Positions 25,418 through 34,073 of a DNA stretch of 64,000 nt are shown here, one piece after another. The stretch comes from Comamonadaceae bacterium 2PF (GTDB lineage Bacteria > Pseudomonadota > Gammaproteobacteria > Burkholderiales > Burkholderiaceae_C). A program made the translations under genes and the position numbers. The notes under the pieces were generated by a model. That model ran no database searches. It saw nothing but the letters and a program-made list of their open reading frames with translations, and was not told the DNA's origin. The stretch lies in assembly GCA_005502875.1 (NCBI GenBank), contig SCMV01000003.1, positions 62,001 through 126,000 on the forward strand, in the 5' to 3' direction. Numbering within the stretch: the stretch's first letter is position 1; every line of letters starts with the position of its first letter.

Positions 25418-25565
25418 CTTCGCTCGAGGGGCTGGTCGCACCTCCCCCTCATTCGGGGCATCTGTGTGCCAGACGCCACCCACTTCGCGTGACGCCGCCT
25501 GAACGCCTGTGGCACATTGAGGTCACCAGGGCTGTGTTGAAGCCCTGTCCGCGAAGGAGGTCCAC

Positions 25566-25751
25566 ATGCAAACGCTCGACGAGATGCTTTCGCTGAACCT
25601 GTTGACCGCGGACCAGCACCAGGCGATCGGCGCCTGGGTCCGGCAGGCCCGCACGCCTGAGCGCATCCTGCAGATGCCCGCCCACCTGTGGGCCGTGCTG
25701 GAGCAGGCCACCACCTTGCTCGACTTCGACGGCAGTGGCCCGCCGCACTAG
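25566..25751 (+). CDS. Small conserved-looking protein, 61 aa
   Basis: 61 residues, soluble and helical (LDEMLSLNLLTADQHQAIGAWV), ending in a short polar tail. A near-perfect Shine-Dalgarno AAGGAGGT lies 4 bases before the ATG, one of the strongest in the window, which is the main support for this being a gene. It stands alone between the methyltransferase and an AraC regulator. No family recognised. Confidence 0.7.
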   Translation: MQTLDEMLSLNLLTADQHQAIGAWVRQARTPERILQMPAHLWAVLEQATTLLDFDGSGPPH

Positions 25752-25866
25752 GGATGTCCCGCATCGCGTGCAGGTAAACCCGGGGTGAGCCATCCGGGCG
25801 GCATGGAACGCGACACACTACGGGCCGCGCAGCGACCCATGTGACACGTCGGCGCACCAGATCGAC

Positions 25867-26856
25867 ATGCTGATTTCGCCGATACACCTCCGCACCCTGG
25901 TTGACACCCTGGCGCTCGATGGCCACCCCTTTCGAGACGCGATGGCCCTGGCCGGGCTGGATGAGCGCGACATCGATGGACAAGGCCCGTGGATCGATGA
26001 GTCGGTGTTCGACGGGCTCATGCGCGCCGCCATGACGGTGACGGCCGACCCTGCCTATGGGTTCACCGCCAGCACCAGCCTGGCCCAGACGCGCTACGGC
26101 CCGCATGCCCTGCTGATCGTGCATGCGCCCACCTTGCGCCATGCCTTCGAAGACATCCGCATGTTCTCGCCGCTCATCGTGGAGGAGACCGAGCTGGACA
26201 TGGTGATCTCTGGTGCCGAGGCCTGCCTGCTGGCTCGGCCCATGGGGGTGACGCCCGATGGGTTTCGCTTCCGCATGGAGTGGTTGATGTCGCTGTGCGT
26301 GCAGCTGTCGCGCCGAGCCGGCAGCCACGAACGCGACATCATCGATTGCACCTTTCCCTATCCGGCGCCGGCGCACGCACACCGATACGAGACCCTGTTC
26401 GGTCGCCATGTTCGCTTCAATGCCAGCCAGGGCACCCTGCGCTTTCCATCGGCCTTGCTCGACGCGCCCTTGCCTGGCCACGACCGCGTGGTCTACGACA
26501 CCCTGCGCCTGCAGGCCGAGACGCTGCTGGCCACCCGTTACCAGCGCCTGGACCTGGTGCAGGCGCTGCGCCAGGCCATCTTCCGCTCCTTGCCGCGCGT
26601 GCCCGATGCCGCCGAGCTCGCGTCCCTCATTGGCCAAAGCGAGCGCAGCATGCGGCGTCAGTTGGCCAAGCGCGAACTGAGCGTGCCCGATGTGGTGCAG
26701 CGCTGCCAGCGGGAGCTGTCAGAGCGGCTGCTGCGCGAGGGCCTGCTGCCGATCAAGCAGATCGCCGATGAGACCGGGTTTTCGTCGCCGAGCTGCTTCC
26801 ATCGGGCCTTTCGCCGCTGGCACGGGGTGACCCCCAGCGAGTGGCGCGAGCGCTGA
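25867..26856 (+). CDS. AraC-family transcriptional regulator
   Basis: 329 residues with an Arabinose_bd-like ligand domain of the OruR type (about 20-200) and a C-terminal AraC double helix-turn-helix (about 230-329), ending with the canonical FSSPSCFHRAFRRWHGVTPSEWR. The ATG lies just downstream of a gap with no recognisable operator. The gene it controls is not obvious: a diguanylate cyclase lies 87 bases downstream on the same strand. Confidence 0.9.
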   Translation: MLISPIHLRTLVDTLALDGHPFRDAMALAGLDERDIDGQGPWIDESVFDGLMRAAMTVTADPAYGFTASTSLAQTRYGPHALLIVHAPTLRHAFEDIRMFSPLIVEETELDMVISGAEACLLARPMGVTPDGFRFRMEWLMSLCVQLSRRAGSHERDIIDCTFPYPAPAHAHRYETLFGRHVRFNASQGTLRFPSALLDAPLPGHDRVVYDTLRLQAETLLATRYQRLDLVQALRQAIFRSLPRVPDAAELASLIGQSERSMRRQLAKRELSVPDVVQRCQRELSERLLREGLLPIKQIADETGFSSPSCFHRAFRRWHGVTPSEWRER

Positions 26857-26943
26857 CCTCGGTTGCCGAGCCGCGAGGTGGCGGCCGGCCACCGTGTCAT
26901 CCGATGGCGCTAAAGTGTCTGACGTGTGTCCAGACTTTGACAA

Positions 26944-28734
26944 ATGTCAGCTCCTGCGCCCTCTCACCATGCTTTGACCCTTCGTGGCTGGTTCCGGCTC
27001 ATCGCCGTGGGCTTGGTGCTGGTCGTGCTCGTGGGGGTGGTTCGGCTGGTGGGGCTGGAGTGGCGACAGTTCGAGCAGGCTCGCCTGGCCAAGCAAGCCG
27101 TCCAGAAGCTGCGCGTGACGCTCATCGCCGCCGAAATGGTGTCGCGCGAGCGTGGCCCCATGAACGGCTCGCTGGGGGACCTCAGCCCGAACGGTGACCC
27201 GGTTCTGCGCGAAAAACTCCAGAAGGCCCGGGCGCGCACCGACGAGGCCTTTGACGCCTACCAGCAGGCGCTGCATGACGCCGAGCCCGGCAAAGCCTGG
27301 CTGGTGAGGCACCAACTGGCCATGCGCGAGTTGAGCGCTTTGCGCCTGAGCCTGTCCCATGCCCGCGCACAGGTCGATCAGCTCATTGGGCGATCGCCGG
27401 CCGAACGCTCAGGCGACGAGATCCGCTCAGCGGTCCAGGCCATGGTGGACCTGGTGCCCAGGTTGTCCCCGGCCATGACCTTGTTCGCCGACGAAGCCCA
27501 GCAGGCCGACCCCGCCTTGGCGCCTGCGGTCTGGGGCGCGCGCATGGCCTCGGAGTTGCGTGAACGCGCGGGGTTGTTGGGCTCGCTGTTCACCCCCGCC
27601 CTGACGCGGCAGTTGCCCTTCACCGTGTCGGAGCACGAGCGCATCGACGAGGCCACGGGGCGCATCGACGAGTTGCGTCACCTCATGGTCTTGCGGGTGG
27701 AGTCGAGCCCCACATCCGATCGGGTGCGGCAAGCCCATGTCCACATGATGCAGCGCTACTTCGGGCACGCCGCACAGCTGCTCAACGGGGTGCAGGAGGC
27801 CGGCAGGACCCACGGGCGCTACGGCCTGAACCCCGCCGAGTTCGCGGCGCTTTACGTGCCCGAGATGGACGCCATCGTGGCCCTGAGAGACGCCCAACTG
27901 GCCGAGGCCGAGCAGCACAGCATAGCGGCCCGGGAGCGCTCTCGCGCTTCGCTGGCCTGGCTGGCCGGGCTGACGACCCTGCTCATGGCCCTGGTGCTGG
28001 TGATGCTGCTCATCATCCGCCAACGCGTGGTGCAGCCGCTGACGCAGGCCGCAGAGGCCCTGCATGCCATGGGACGGGGTGACCTGAGCCCGGCCTTGCC
28101 GGTGCCCCGTGCCAACGATGAGATCGCCGCCATCATGGGCGGCATCGAGGCCTTGCGCCAACAGAGCCTGGAGCGGGCCGACCTGGAGCGCGAGCGCGAC
28201 AAGCTCATCGAGACCTTGCGCGAGCAGTCCACCACCGACTTCCTGACCGGGCTGCAGAACCGTCGCGCGTTCTTCGATGCGGCCGAGGCCGAAATGGCGC
28301 GGGCCCGTCGGCATGGTTTCGGCCTGGTCGTGCTGCTGCTGGACGTCGATCACTTCAAGCGCGTCAACGACCAGTTCGGGCACACCGCTGGCGACCTCGC
28401 GCTGGTGGCCGTCGCTGGCGTGCTGCAGCGTGGCATGCGACAGGGCGACCTGGCCGCGCGGCTGGGGGGCGAAGAGTTCGTGGTCTTGCTCAGCCATTGC
28501 TCGCTGGAGGCCGGCATGGCCTTCGCCGAGCGCTTGCGAGAGGCCATCCACGCCGAGCCCATCGATGTGGGCAATGGGCAGACCTCCCTGCGCCTGACGG
28601 TCAGCATCGGCTTGGCCGACTCGGCACACCACGGGCTGCAACTGGATGCCCTCATGGCCCGGGCCGACGAAGCCATGTACCGAGCCAAGCACGAGGGCCG
28701 CAACCGGACCGAATGGGCGGGGCGGATGGGGTGA
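26944..28734 (+). CDS. Membrane diguanylate cyclase with HAMP and GGDEF domains
   Basis: 596 residues. TM1 (about 15-38) and TM2 (about 337-358) enclose a helical periplasmic sensor region. A HAMP domain (about 359-415) and coiled coil follow, then a GGDEF domain from about residue 430 with active site RLGGEEF near 505. The intact GGEEF signature predicts synthesis of cyclic di-GMP. No EAL domain is present. It ends 12 bases from the convergent flotillin gene. Confidence 0.92.
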   Translation: MSAPAPSHHALTLRGWFRLIAVGLVLVVLVGVVRLVGLEWRQFEQARLAKQAVQKLRVTLIAAEMVSRERGPMNGSLGDLSPNGDPVLREKLQKARARTDEAFDAYQQALHDAEPGKAWLVRHQLAMRELSALRLSLSHARAQVDQLIGRSPAERSGDEIRSAVQAMVDLVPRLSPAMTLFADEAQQADPALAPAVWGARMASELRERAGLLGSLFTPALTRQLPFTVSEHERIDEATGRIDELRHLMVLRVESSPTSDRVRQAHVHMMQRYFGHAAQLLNGVQEAGRTHGRYGLNPAEFAALYVPEMDAIVALRDAQLAEAEQHSIAARERSRASLAWLAGLTTLLMALVLVMLLIIRQRVVQPLTQAAEALHAMGRGDLSPALPVPRANDEIAAIMGGIEALRQQSLERADLERERDKLIETLREQSTTDFLTGLQNRRAFFDAAEAEMARARRHGFGLVVLLLDVDHFKRVNDQFGHTAGDLALVAVAGVLQRGMRQGDLAARLGGEEFVVLLSHCSLEAGMAFAERLREAIHAEPIDVGNGQTSLRLTVSIGLADSAHHGLQLDALMARADEAMYRAKHEGRNRTEWAGRMG

Positions 28735-28746
28735 GCGGGTTGGCGC

Positions 28747-30441
28747 TCAGGGTGACGGTTGTTCGACCACGACCGGTGTGCCTGCCGACAGCATGCCCGT
28801 CAGCGCCTGCGAGATGCCGGTGATCCCCTCGTTGGACAAGCCAGCGTCTTTCATCACGGCATCGACGATCGGTTTGGCGATCTGGTATTGCAGCGCGGAG
28901 TTCATGACCTGCTCGGGGAAGGTGCCCTGGGTGCCTGGCGACGCACCTGTTGCTCCGCTCTGACCTGGCATGCCGCTGACCTGGAACAAGCGGATCGATT
29001 CGATCTTCTCGATCGGGCGAACGGCCTGTTCCAGGATTTGTGGCAGTTGCTGCAGGAGCAAGGTGCGCACTTGCAGGTCGATTTGAGCGGCTGACAGGGT
29101 GTTGAGCGCCTCGTTGATGGCTCGCTTGCCTTCGGCTTCGGCCAACGCCGCTGCCTGCTTGGCCTTGGCCTCGATGGTCAGCGCCTCTGCGCGGTCCATG
29201 GCCGCTTCTTTTTCTGCGCTGGCCGACACCTTCACCGAGATGGCGTTTTGTTCGGCCTCCTTGGTTGCCTCGATGAGCTGAATGCTCTTGTCGCGCTCGG
29301 CCACGGCCACCTGACGGGCCGTGTTCACGCCTTCTTCAGCCTTGACGGCCTCGGCCTTGGCCAGGTTGGCGGCGGCATCGGCATCGGACTGCTCACGCGA
29401 CTTGTTGGCGATCGCGATCTGTGTGTCCTGGCGGGCGATCTCGACTTGCTTGCGCTGCTCGGCGCGCTGCATCTCGGTCTTGCGCTCCAGCTCGATCTCC
29501 CGGGTCTGGATGACGAGGTTCTTCTCGATCTCGGCGGCCTTGATTTCGCGCTCGGCCTCGATGCGCTTTTGGCTCACCTGGCGCTCGGCCTCGATCTTGG
29601 CGGCCTCGGCCTCGCGACTGCGCTCGGCTTGCTGAGATGCGATCAGGGCCGCCTGCTCGGCACGCGTGACCTCGATTTCGCGTTGCTGACCCAGCGTGGC
29701 GAACTCCTGATCCTTCTCGATGGTCAGTTTCTGGCGCGTCGCGTCGAGGTTCTTGGTGCGCACCTGCACCTCGGTGTCCTGCTCGACGTCGTTGCGCTGC
29801 TTGCGGCGCGCCTCGGTCTGCTCGGTCAAGCGGGTCAGGCCTTCGGCGTCGAAGGCGTTGTTGGGGTTGAAGAACTGTTTGTCGGTCTGGTCCAGGCTGG
29901 TCAGCGACACCGACTCCAACTCCAGGCCGTTCTTCTCCAGGTCTTCGGCCACGGCGTTCTGCACGGCCTGGACGAAGTCGCGCCGCTTGTCCTGCAGCTC
30001 CTGGATGGTCATGGTGGCTGCGGTGGCACGCAGCGAGTCGACGAATTTGTCTTCGACCAGGGCCTTGAGCTCATCGGGGCTCATGGTGCGCGCGCCCAGC
30101 GTCTGGGCGGCGATGCTCACGGCTTCTTCCGTCTGCTTGACGCGCACGAAGAAGGCCGCCGTCACGTCCACGCGCATGCGGTCCTTAGTGATGAGGCTTT
30201 CGCGCTCACGTCGCAGCACCTCGAGCTTGAGCGTGTTCATGTTGACGAGCACGCGCTCGTGGAAGACGGGCAGCACGATGGCGCCGCCATCCATGATCAC
30301 CTTCTGGCCGCCCAGGCCTGTGCGCACGAAAGCGGTTTCCTTGGTGGAGCGCTTGTACAGGCGCGCGAAGATGATGCCGATGGTCACCAGCGCCAGCAAG
30401 GCGACGCCGACGATGACAAGCAGGTCGAGCAGGTTGCTCAT
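28747..30441 (-). CDS. Flotillin-family membrane scaffold protein (YqiK-like)
   Basis: 564 residues. An N-terminal membrane segment (about 7-28) precedes an SPFH/Band-7 domain (about 40-200), then a long coiled-coil region (about 215-450) of repeated Glu-Ala-Lys heptads typical of flotillins, and a C-terminal tail. Flotillins organise membrane microdomains. The gene is last in a leftward operon behind an NfeD/YqiJ-like gene (73-base gap), a PspA-like gene and a 167-aa gene, matching the yqiJK arrangement of enterobacteria with PspA added. Confidence 0.92.
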   Translation of the reverse strand: MSNLLDLLVIVGVALLALVTIGIIFARLYKRSTKETAFVRTGLGGQKVIMDGGAIVLPVFHERVLVNMNTLKLEVLRRERESLITKDRMRVDVTAAFFVRVKQTEEAVSIAAQTLGARTMSPDELKALVEDKFVDSLRATAATMTIQELQDKRRDFVQAVQNAVAEDLEKNGLELESVSLTSLDQTDKQFFNPNNAFDAEGLTRLTEQTEARRKQRNDVEQDTEVQVRTKNLDATRQKLTIEKDQEFATLGQQREIEVTRAEQAALIASQQAERSREAEAAKIEAERQVSQKRIEAEREIKAAEIEKNLVIQTREIELERKTEMQRAEQRKQVEIARQDTQIAIANKSREQSDADAAANLAKAEAVKAEEGVNTARQVAVAERDKSIQLIEATKEAEQNAISVKVSASAEKEAAMDRAEALTIEAKAKQAAALAEAEGKRAINEALNTLSAAQIDLQVRTLLLQQLPQILEQAVRPIEKIESIRLFQVSGMPGQSGATGASPGTQGTFPEQVMNSALQYQIAKPIVDAVMKDAGLSNEGITGISQALTGMLSAGTPVVVEQPSP

Positions 30442-30514
30442 GTTTTGATATCTCCCTTGTTGCGTGAAAGAAAAAGTGGGCGCATGCGGGCTCGGAGGAC
30501 AGGGCCCGCAACGC

Positions 30515-31141
30515 TCACATCAGGTCGGGGTGCGGGTTGACGATGCACCGATGGAAGGCCCCCACCTTGCGCACGATCAGGACCTGGCAGCCTTCGTCGA
30601 AGACCTCGTTGTCGAGGTCGGGCTCGACCATGAGGTAGTGCGTGCGCCCGAGGGCGTCCTTGACGCGGGCCTGCGCGGCAAGCCCGCGGCGCGCCGTGCC
30701 TCCACTGATGGTGCCGGTGCGCCCGATCAGCGTGTTTTCGCTGACCGCAGAGCTCTCGTCTTTGGGAATGATCCGAGCGATCAAGGCACCCAGGCCTCGC
30801 ACGGTCGCGAGGCCTGACGGCACGGCAAGCAAGCCGGCCAGCCAGCCAGGCAGGTAAAAGCCGAGCAAGCCGTGGCAAGCCATCTGCAACGAGTAGCCGA
30901 ACACCGTGTATCCCATGAGGAACAGGATCAGCAGCACCAGCGAAGGCACCTTGCCCAGGTGCAACCAGCCCAGCAGTTTGTCCAGCCCGCTGTCGCTGCT
31001 GACGTCGGGCAGCAGGTCATCAAGCCAGTTGCTGGGACTCAGCGACATCATCATGCCGATGCCTTCGAGCAATGCGATGGCAACGATCAGTGCCAGGCCA
31101 ATGCCGAACGGCAAGGTTTCGGGGGCGGCGTAAAGGCTCAT
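30515..31141 (-). CDS. YqiJ/NfeD-like membrane protein with OB-fold domain
   Basis: 208 residues. Membrane segments lie near residues 8-30, 60-85 and 90-115, followed by a soluble C-terminal OB-fold (about 135-208, IGRTGTISGGTARRGLAAQARV...YLMVEPD). NfeD-type partners pair with flotillins in bacteria. The start overlaps the PspA-like stop by four bases. The flotillin gene follows, so they are co-transcribed. DUF1449/YqiJ is the closest description. Confidence 0.85.
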   Translation of the reverse strand: MSLYAAPETLPFGIGLALIVAIALLEGIGMMMSLSPSNWLDDLLPDVSSDSGLDKLLGWLHLGKVPSLVLLILFLMGYTVFGYSLQMACHGLLGFYLPGWLAGLLAVPSGLATVRGLGALIARIIPKDESSAVSENTLIGRTGTISGGTARRGLAAQARVKDALGRTHYLMVEPDLDNEVFDEGCQVLIVRKVGAFHRCIVNPHPDLM

Positions 31142-31815
31142 GCCTTGCTCGCCTTGATCTGGGCCATGCGCTCGGCGATCTTGTTGTCACGCACCAGGTC
31201 GTCGAGCTCCTTGAGCTGTGCTGACTGCTGCAGGCTCTTTTTCTGGTCGGTGCCACTCAGCCCCGTCTGGCGCTGGTGGATGCGATCAAAGGCGCCGGTG
31301 ATGTCGTCCATGCGGTGCTCGGCCGATCGGCTTGGGGTCACGCCCTGCGTCCCGGTTGCAGCCTGGCTTGCTGCGCGACTGGCCCGGAAGGCCTGCAAGG
31401 CTTCTTCCATCTCCCGCTTTTTGGCCAGCAGGGCCGCCACGTAGCCCTGCAGTTCTGATTCCTGGAGGGCGAAATCGGCAAGCGTGGTCTCGAGCACCGG
31501 GATTTGGGCTTCGATGTCGAGTTGACGTGCCACCGCCGCCCGAGCGAGGTCTTCGCGAGCTTGGGCCATGGCGGTGTCGATTTGCCCGGTCAGTTCAACG
31601 TGCTGGCTGTTGAGTCGGGCGTGCTGCTGCTGGGCAAGGTGTCGGTTGGCGCTTGTCTTGCCCAGTTCCTGGCGCACCTCGTCGATCACGCCATCGGCCT
31701 CGCGCAGGCTTTGCTCCATCGCAGCGCCCGGGTTCTGGTCCTCGATGTGATCGATCAGGGCGTGAACGCTGGCCGCGACCATGCGTGCGACACGTGCTTT
31801 GAGTGAATCTGCCAT
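31138..31815 (-). CDS. PspA/IM30-family protein
   Basis: 225 residues, nearly all coiled coil, with the PspA-like start MADSLKARVARMVAASVHALID containing an amphipathic helix, and conserved spacing of helices 1-4. PspA/Vipp1 proteins bind and protect stressed inner membrane. The ATG at 31815 lies one base from the stop of the preceding gene, and its AAGGAG ribosome site is inside that gene, so the two are tightly coupled. Position between the 167-aa gene and the YqiJ-like gene supports a membrane-maintenance role. Confidence 0.87.
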   Translation of the reverse strand: MADSLKARVARMVAASVHALIDHIEDQNPGAAMEQSLREADGVIDEVRQELGKTSANRHLAQQQHARLNSQHVELTGQIDTAMAQAREDLARAAVARQLDIEAQIPVLETTLADFALQESELQGYVAALLAKKREMEEALQAFRASRAASQAATGTQGVTPSRSAEHRMDDITGAFDRIHQRQTGLSGTDQKKSLQQSAQLKELDDLVRDNKIAERMAQIKASKA

Positions 31816-31816
31816 C

Positions 31817-32320
31817 TCAGCCTCCTTGCAGTTTGTGGATCGATTGTGCGAGCTCGAGCGTGGTGGCCATGTGCCGTTGCACGACATCGGGGTCGTGCGC
31901 GCGAGCCTGGGTGGTGGTGCCTTGTCGAAGCAGGCCTTCAGCGAGCGAGAAGGCGCGGCGAACCAGCGCGTCTTCCAGTTTCGCGGCATCGGCGGGGCCC
32001 TGAGGGCTGGCGCCCACGACCATGGCGAGGCTGCCCGTGAGGTGATCCAACAGCAGGTTCATGACCTCCGAATGACCACTGCCCTGACCTTCGATGTGGG
32101 CCAGTGCGTCGCGCAGGCGCGAAACGAGCTCGCGCGCCCAGGCGTGGGCCGCAGCGAAATCGGCCAGACCGTCGTGCTGGCGCTTGAGTTGCCCGAGCAA
32201 GACCCGCAACTTGTCGCTGTTGGTGGTGGCGCCATCGACCTGCAGTTGGGCGAGCCAGAGGTACAGGTCGCTCGGTATGCGCGCCGACAAAGGCTCCATC
32301 GTTGGGGCTGGTCCAGCCAT
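31817..32320 (-). CDS. Hypothetical protein with possible ribbon-helix-helix N-terminus, first gene of the flotillin operon
   Basis: 167 residues. The N-terminal segment LSARIPSDLYLWLAQLQ followed by a Ser/Asn turn and a second helix (SDKLRVLLGQL) resembles a ribbon-helix-helix DNA-binding fold. The rest is helical. A perfect 16-bp palindrome sits 42 bases before its ATG, so it may be the operon's autoregulator. This is inference from pattern and context, and the family is not firmly recognised. An alternative start is the Met at residue 8. Confidence 0.72.
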   Translation of the reverse strand: MAGPAPTMEPLSARIPSDLYLWLAQLQVDGATTNSDKLRVLLGQLKRQHDGLADFAAAHAWARELVSRLRDALAHIEGQGSGHSEVMNLLLDHLTGSLAMVVGASPQGPADAAKLEDALVRRAFSLAEGLLRQGTTTQARAHDPDVVQRHMATTLELAQSIHKLQGG

Positions 32321-32361
32321 GGCGGTTCCCGTTGCAGAATCTCGATGAATGCAAGTGTATT

Positions 32362-32377
32362 CAAACGAATTCGTTTG
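32362..32377. promoter_or_regulatory. Perfect 16-bp palindrome upstream of the flotillin/PspA operon
   Basis: CAAACGAATTCGTTTG is fully self-complementary and AT-richer than its surroundings. It lies 42 bases before the first gene of the operon and fits a repressor operator or promoter overlap. Confidence 0.7.
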
Positions 32378-32400
32378 TCAACGGGTGCGATGGCGCCGCC

Positions 32401-32432
32401 TCAACGCCTCAACGCCTCAACGCCTCAACGCC
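32401..32432. repeat. 8-base tandem repeat, four copies
   Basis: TCAACGCC is repeated four times without change and overlaps the last codons of the lipoprotein gene on the minus strand. A slippage-prone array that could vary the C-terminus. Confidence 0.85.
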
Positions 32433-32910
32433 GCGCCCACTGCGCCGGCAACTCCAGCTCGCCACTGCTGGTGAACCCCACGCTGCCCAGCGCCGTGCCA
32501 GCCAGGCGCCCCTTGAGCACGTAGTCGATGCGAGGGTTGCCGCCGCGGGCCACGTCCAGCGCCTGGCGCACGAGCGACAGCGCGGGCACCGACACCGGCA
32601 CCGTGATCAGCGCCTCGCCAAAGCGGGGCACCTCGCCGCGTTCGTTGCTCACGCCGCTGGCGAAGTGCTGGCCGCGCACATCGAGCGACACCGACAGCCC
32701 GTCGTAGGTGATGGCCGCGTCATTGGGGTTGGTGACGCGCAGCTTGAGCGCCAGGCGCGCCTCCAGGCCTTCGCCACGCAGGGGCTCGACGCCCACCACG
32801 TTGACGCGCACCGGCTCGCGATCGAGCAGGCTGGCGCAGCCGGACAGGGCCAAGGCCGTGGCGCTCAGCAGCAGCCACTGGGTGCATCGGCGTCGGTTCA
32901 TCGTTGGCAT
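32425..32910 (-). CDS. LEA-type-2/WHy-domain lipoprotein
   Basis: 161 residues. Signal peptide with lipobox LALSGC, the Cys being the lipid anchor at about residue 25. The mature part has the LEA14/water-stress-hypersensitive pattern (LRVTNPNDAAITYDGLSVSLDV) typical of outer-membrane LEA-type lipoproteins in proteobacteria. The start at 32910 has an AGGAG site upstream. It diverges from the DsbA-like gene, and its 3' end overlaps the 8-base tandem repeat. Confidence 0.87.
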   Translation of the reverse strand: MPTMNRRRCTQWLLLSATALALSGCASLLDREPVRVNVVGVEPLRGEGLEARLALKLRVTNPNDAAITYDGLSVSLDVRGQHFASGVSNERGEVPRFGEALITVPVSVPALSLVRQALDVARGGNPRIDYVLKGRLAGTALGSVGFTSSGELELPAQWARR

Positions 32911-32973
32911 GGGGCTCCTGTTCGTGCGGTGGTTTTCTGGCATTGTAGGAAGACCCGCATCAGGCTCACCCAC

Positions 32974-33636
32974 ATGCCCACTCAGCTCAAAATCGATTTC
33001 GTCTCCGATGTTTCCTGCCCCTGGTGCGCCGTGGGCTTGTGGTCGCTCCAGCAAGCGCTGGGCGAGTTGCACGATGAGGTCGCCGCCGAGATCCACTTCC
33101 AGCCCTTCGAGCTCAACCCGAAGATGGGGCCGGGTGGGCAGGACATTGGCGAGCACCTCACGCAGAAGTACGGCAGCACCCCCGAGCAGCAATCGCAGAT
33201 CCGCGAGGAGATCCGCCAGCGCGGCGCGGAGGTGGGCTTTTCCTTCAACATGGCGGGGCGCGGCCGCATCTACAACACCTTTGACGCGCACCGCTTGTTG
33301 CACTGGGCAGGCGAGCTGGGCCCCAGCCAGCCTGGCGCCCAGCTTGCGCTCAAGCAGGCCTTGCTCAAGGCCTGCCACGAACACCGCCAGGCGATGGACG
33401 AGCACCCCGTGCTGCTGGCCGCCGTGCGCGACGCTGGGCTTGACGAGACGCGTGCGGCGCAGGTGCTGGCCAGCGATGAATTCGCGCAGGCGGTGCGCGA
33501 GCAGCAGGCCTTCTACGCCGAGGCGGGCATCCGCTCGGTGCCGGCGGTGATCGTCAACGACCGGCACCTGATCTCGGGCGGGCAGCCCGTCGAGGCGTAC
33601 GTGCGGGCCTTGCGGCAGTTCGCGGCCGAGGGCTGA
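32974..33636 (+). CDS. DsbA-family oxidoreductase, FrnE-like
   Basis: 220 residues with a thioredoxin fold and helical insertion. The active site CPWC is at residues 15-18 and a cis-Pro segment RSVPAVIV lies near residue 185. There is no signal peptide, which fits the cytoplasmic FrnE-type DsbA relatives rather than periplasmic DsbA. Disulfide isomerase or 2-hydroxychromene-isomerase-like roles are known for the group. Divergent from the LEA lipoprotein. Confidence 0.92.
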   Translation: MPTQLKIDFVSDVSCPWCAVGLWSLQQALGELHDEVAAEIHFQPFELNPKMGPGGQDIGEHLTQKYGSTPEQQSQIREEIRQRGAEVGFSFNMAGRGRIYNTFDAHRLLHWAGELGPSQPGAQLALKQALLKACHEHRQAMDEHPVLLAAVRDAGLDETRAAQVLASDEFAQAVREQQAFYAEAGIRSVPAVIVNDRHLISGGQPVEAYVRALRQFAAEG

Positions 33637-33698
33637 CGACGGGGCCCGAGCCGGCGTAGCATCCGCTCCCATCCCAAACGAATTTCGCAAGGCCTCCC

Positions 33699-33980
33699 AT
33701 GAAAGCAACCTGGAACGGCGTTGTCGTTGCCGAAAGCGACGACATCGTCACCCTCGAAGGCAACCACTACTTCCCGCGCGCCGCGCTGAAAGACGCGTAC
33801 ACCACATTCAGCAACCACCGCAGCAGCTGCGTCTGGAAGGGCCAGGCGCAGTGGCTGAGCCTGTTCGTCAACGGCGAGATGAAGCCCGACGCCGTGTGGT
33901 TCTACCCCGAGCCCACCGAGGCCGCGCAGGAGATCAAGGGGCGCGTGGCCTTCATGCCCGGCGTGGACATCTCCGACTGA
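33699..33980 (+). CDS. DUF427 family protein
   Basis: 93 residues matching the compact beta-rich DUF427 fold: MKATWNGVVVAES at the start, NHYFPRAAL and WKGQAQWLSL in the middle, and the WFYPEPTEAAQEIKGRVAF signature. Function is not established for this family. It follows the DsbA-like gene by 62 bases on the same strand. Confidence 0.92.
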   Translation: MKATWNGVVVAESDDIVTLEGNHYFPRAALKDAYTTFSNHRSSCVWKGQAQWLSLFVNGEMKPDAVWFYPEPTEAAQEIKGRVAFMPGVDISD

Positions 33981-34073
33981 AACCCGGGCCAAGCGCTGGC
34001 CCTGGGGCCAGCAATGCGCGACAATGGCCCCAAGAATGATTGGTCGCTTTGGTTTGTGGCCCTGGAGATTTTC

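Noticed and set aside
33995-34012. Hairpin GCTGGCC/GGCCAGC after the DUF427 gene as a terminator
   Set aside because: The 7-bp stem is good but no T-run follows, so it does not fit a Rho-independent terminator.
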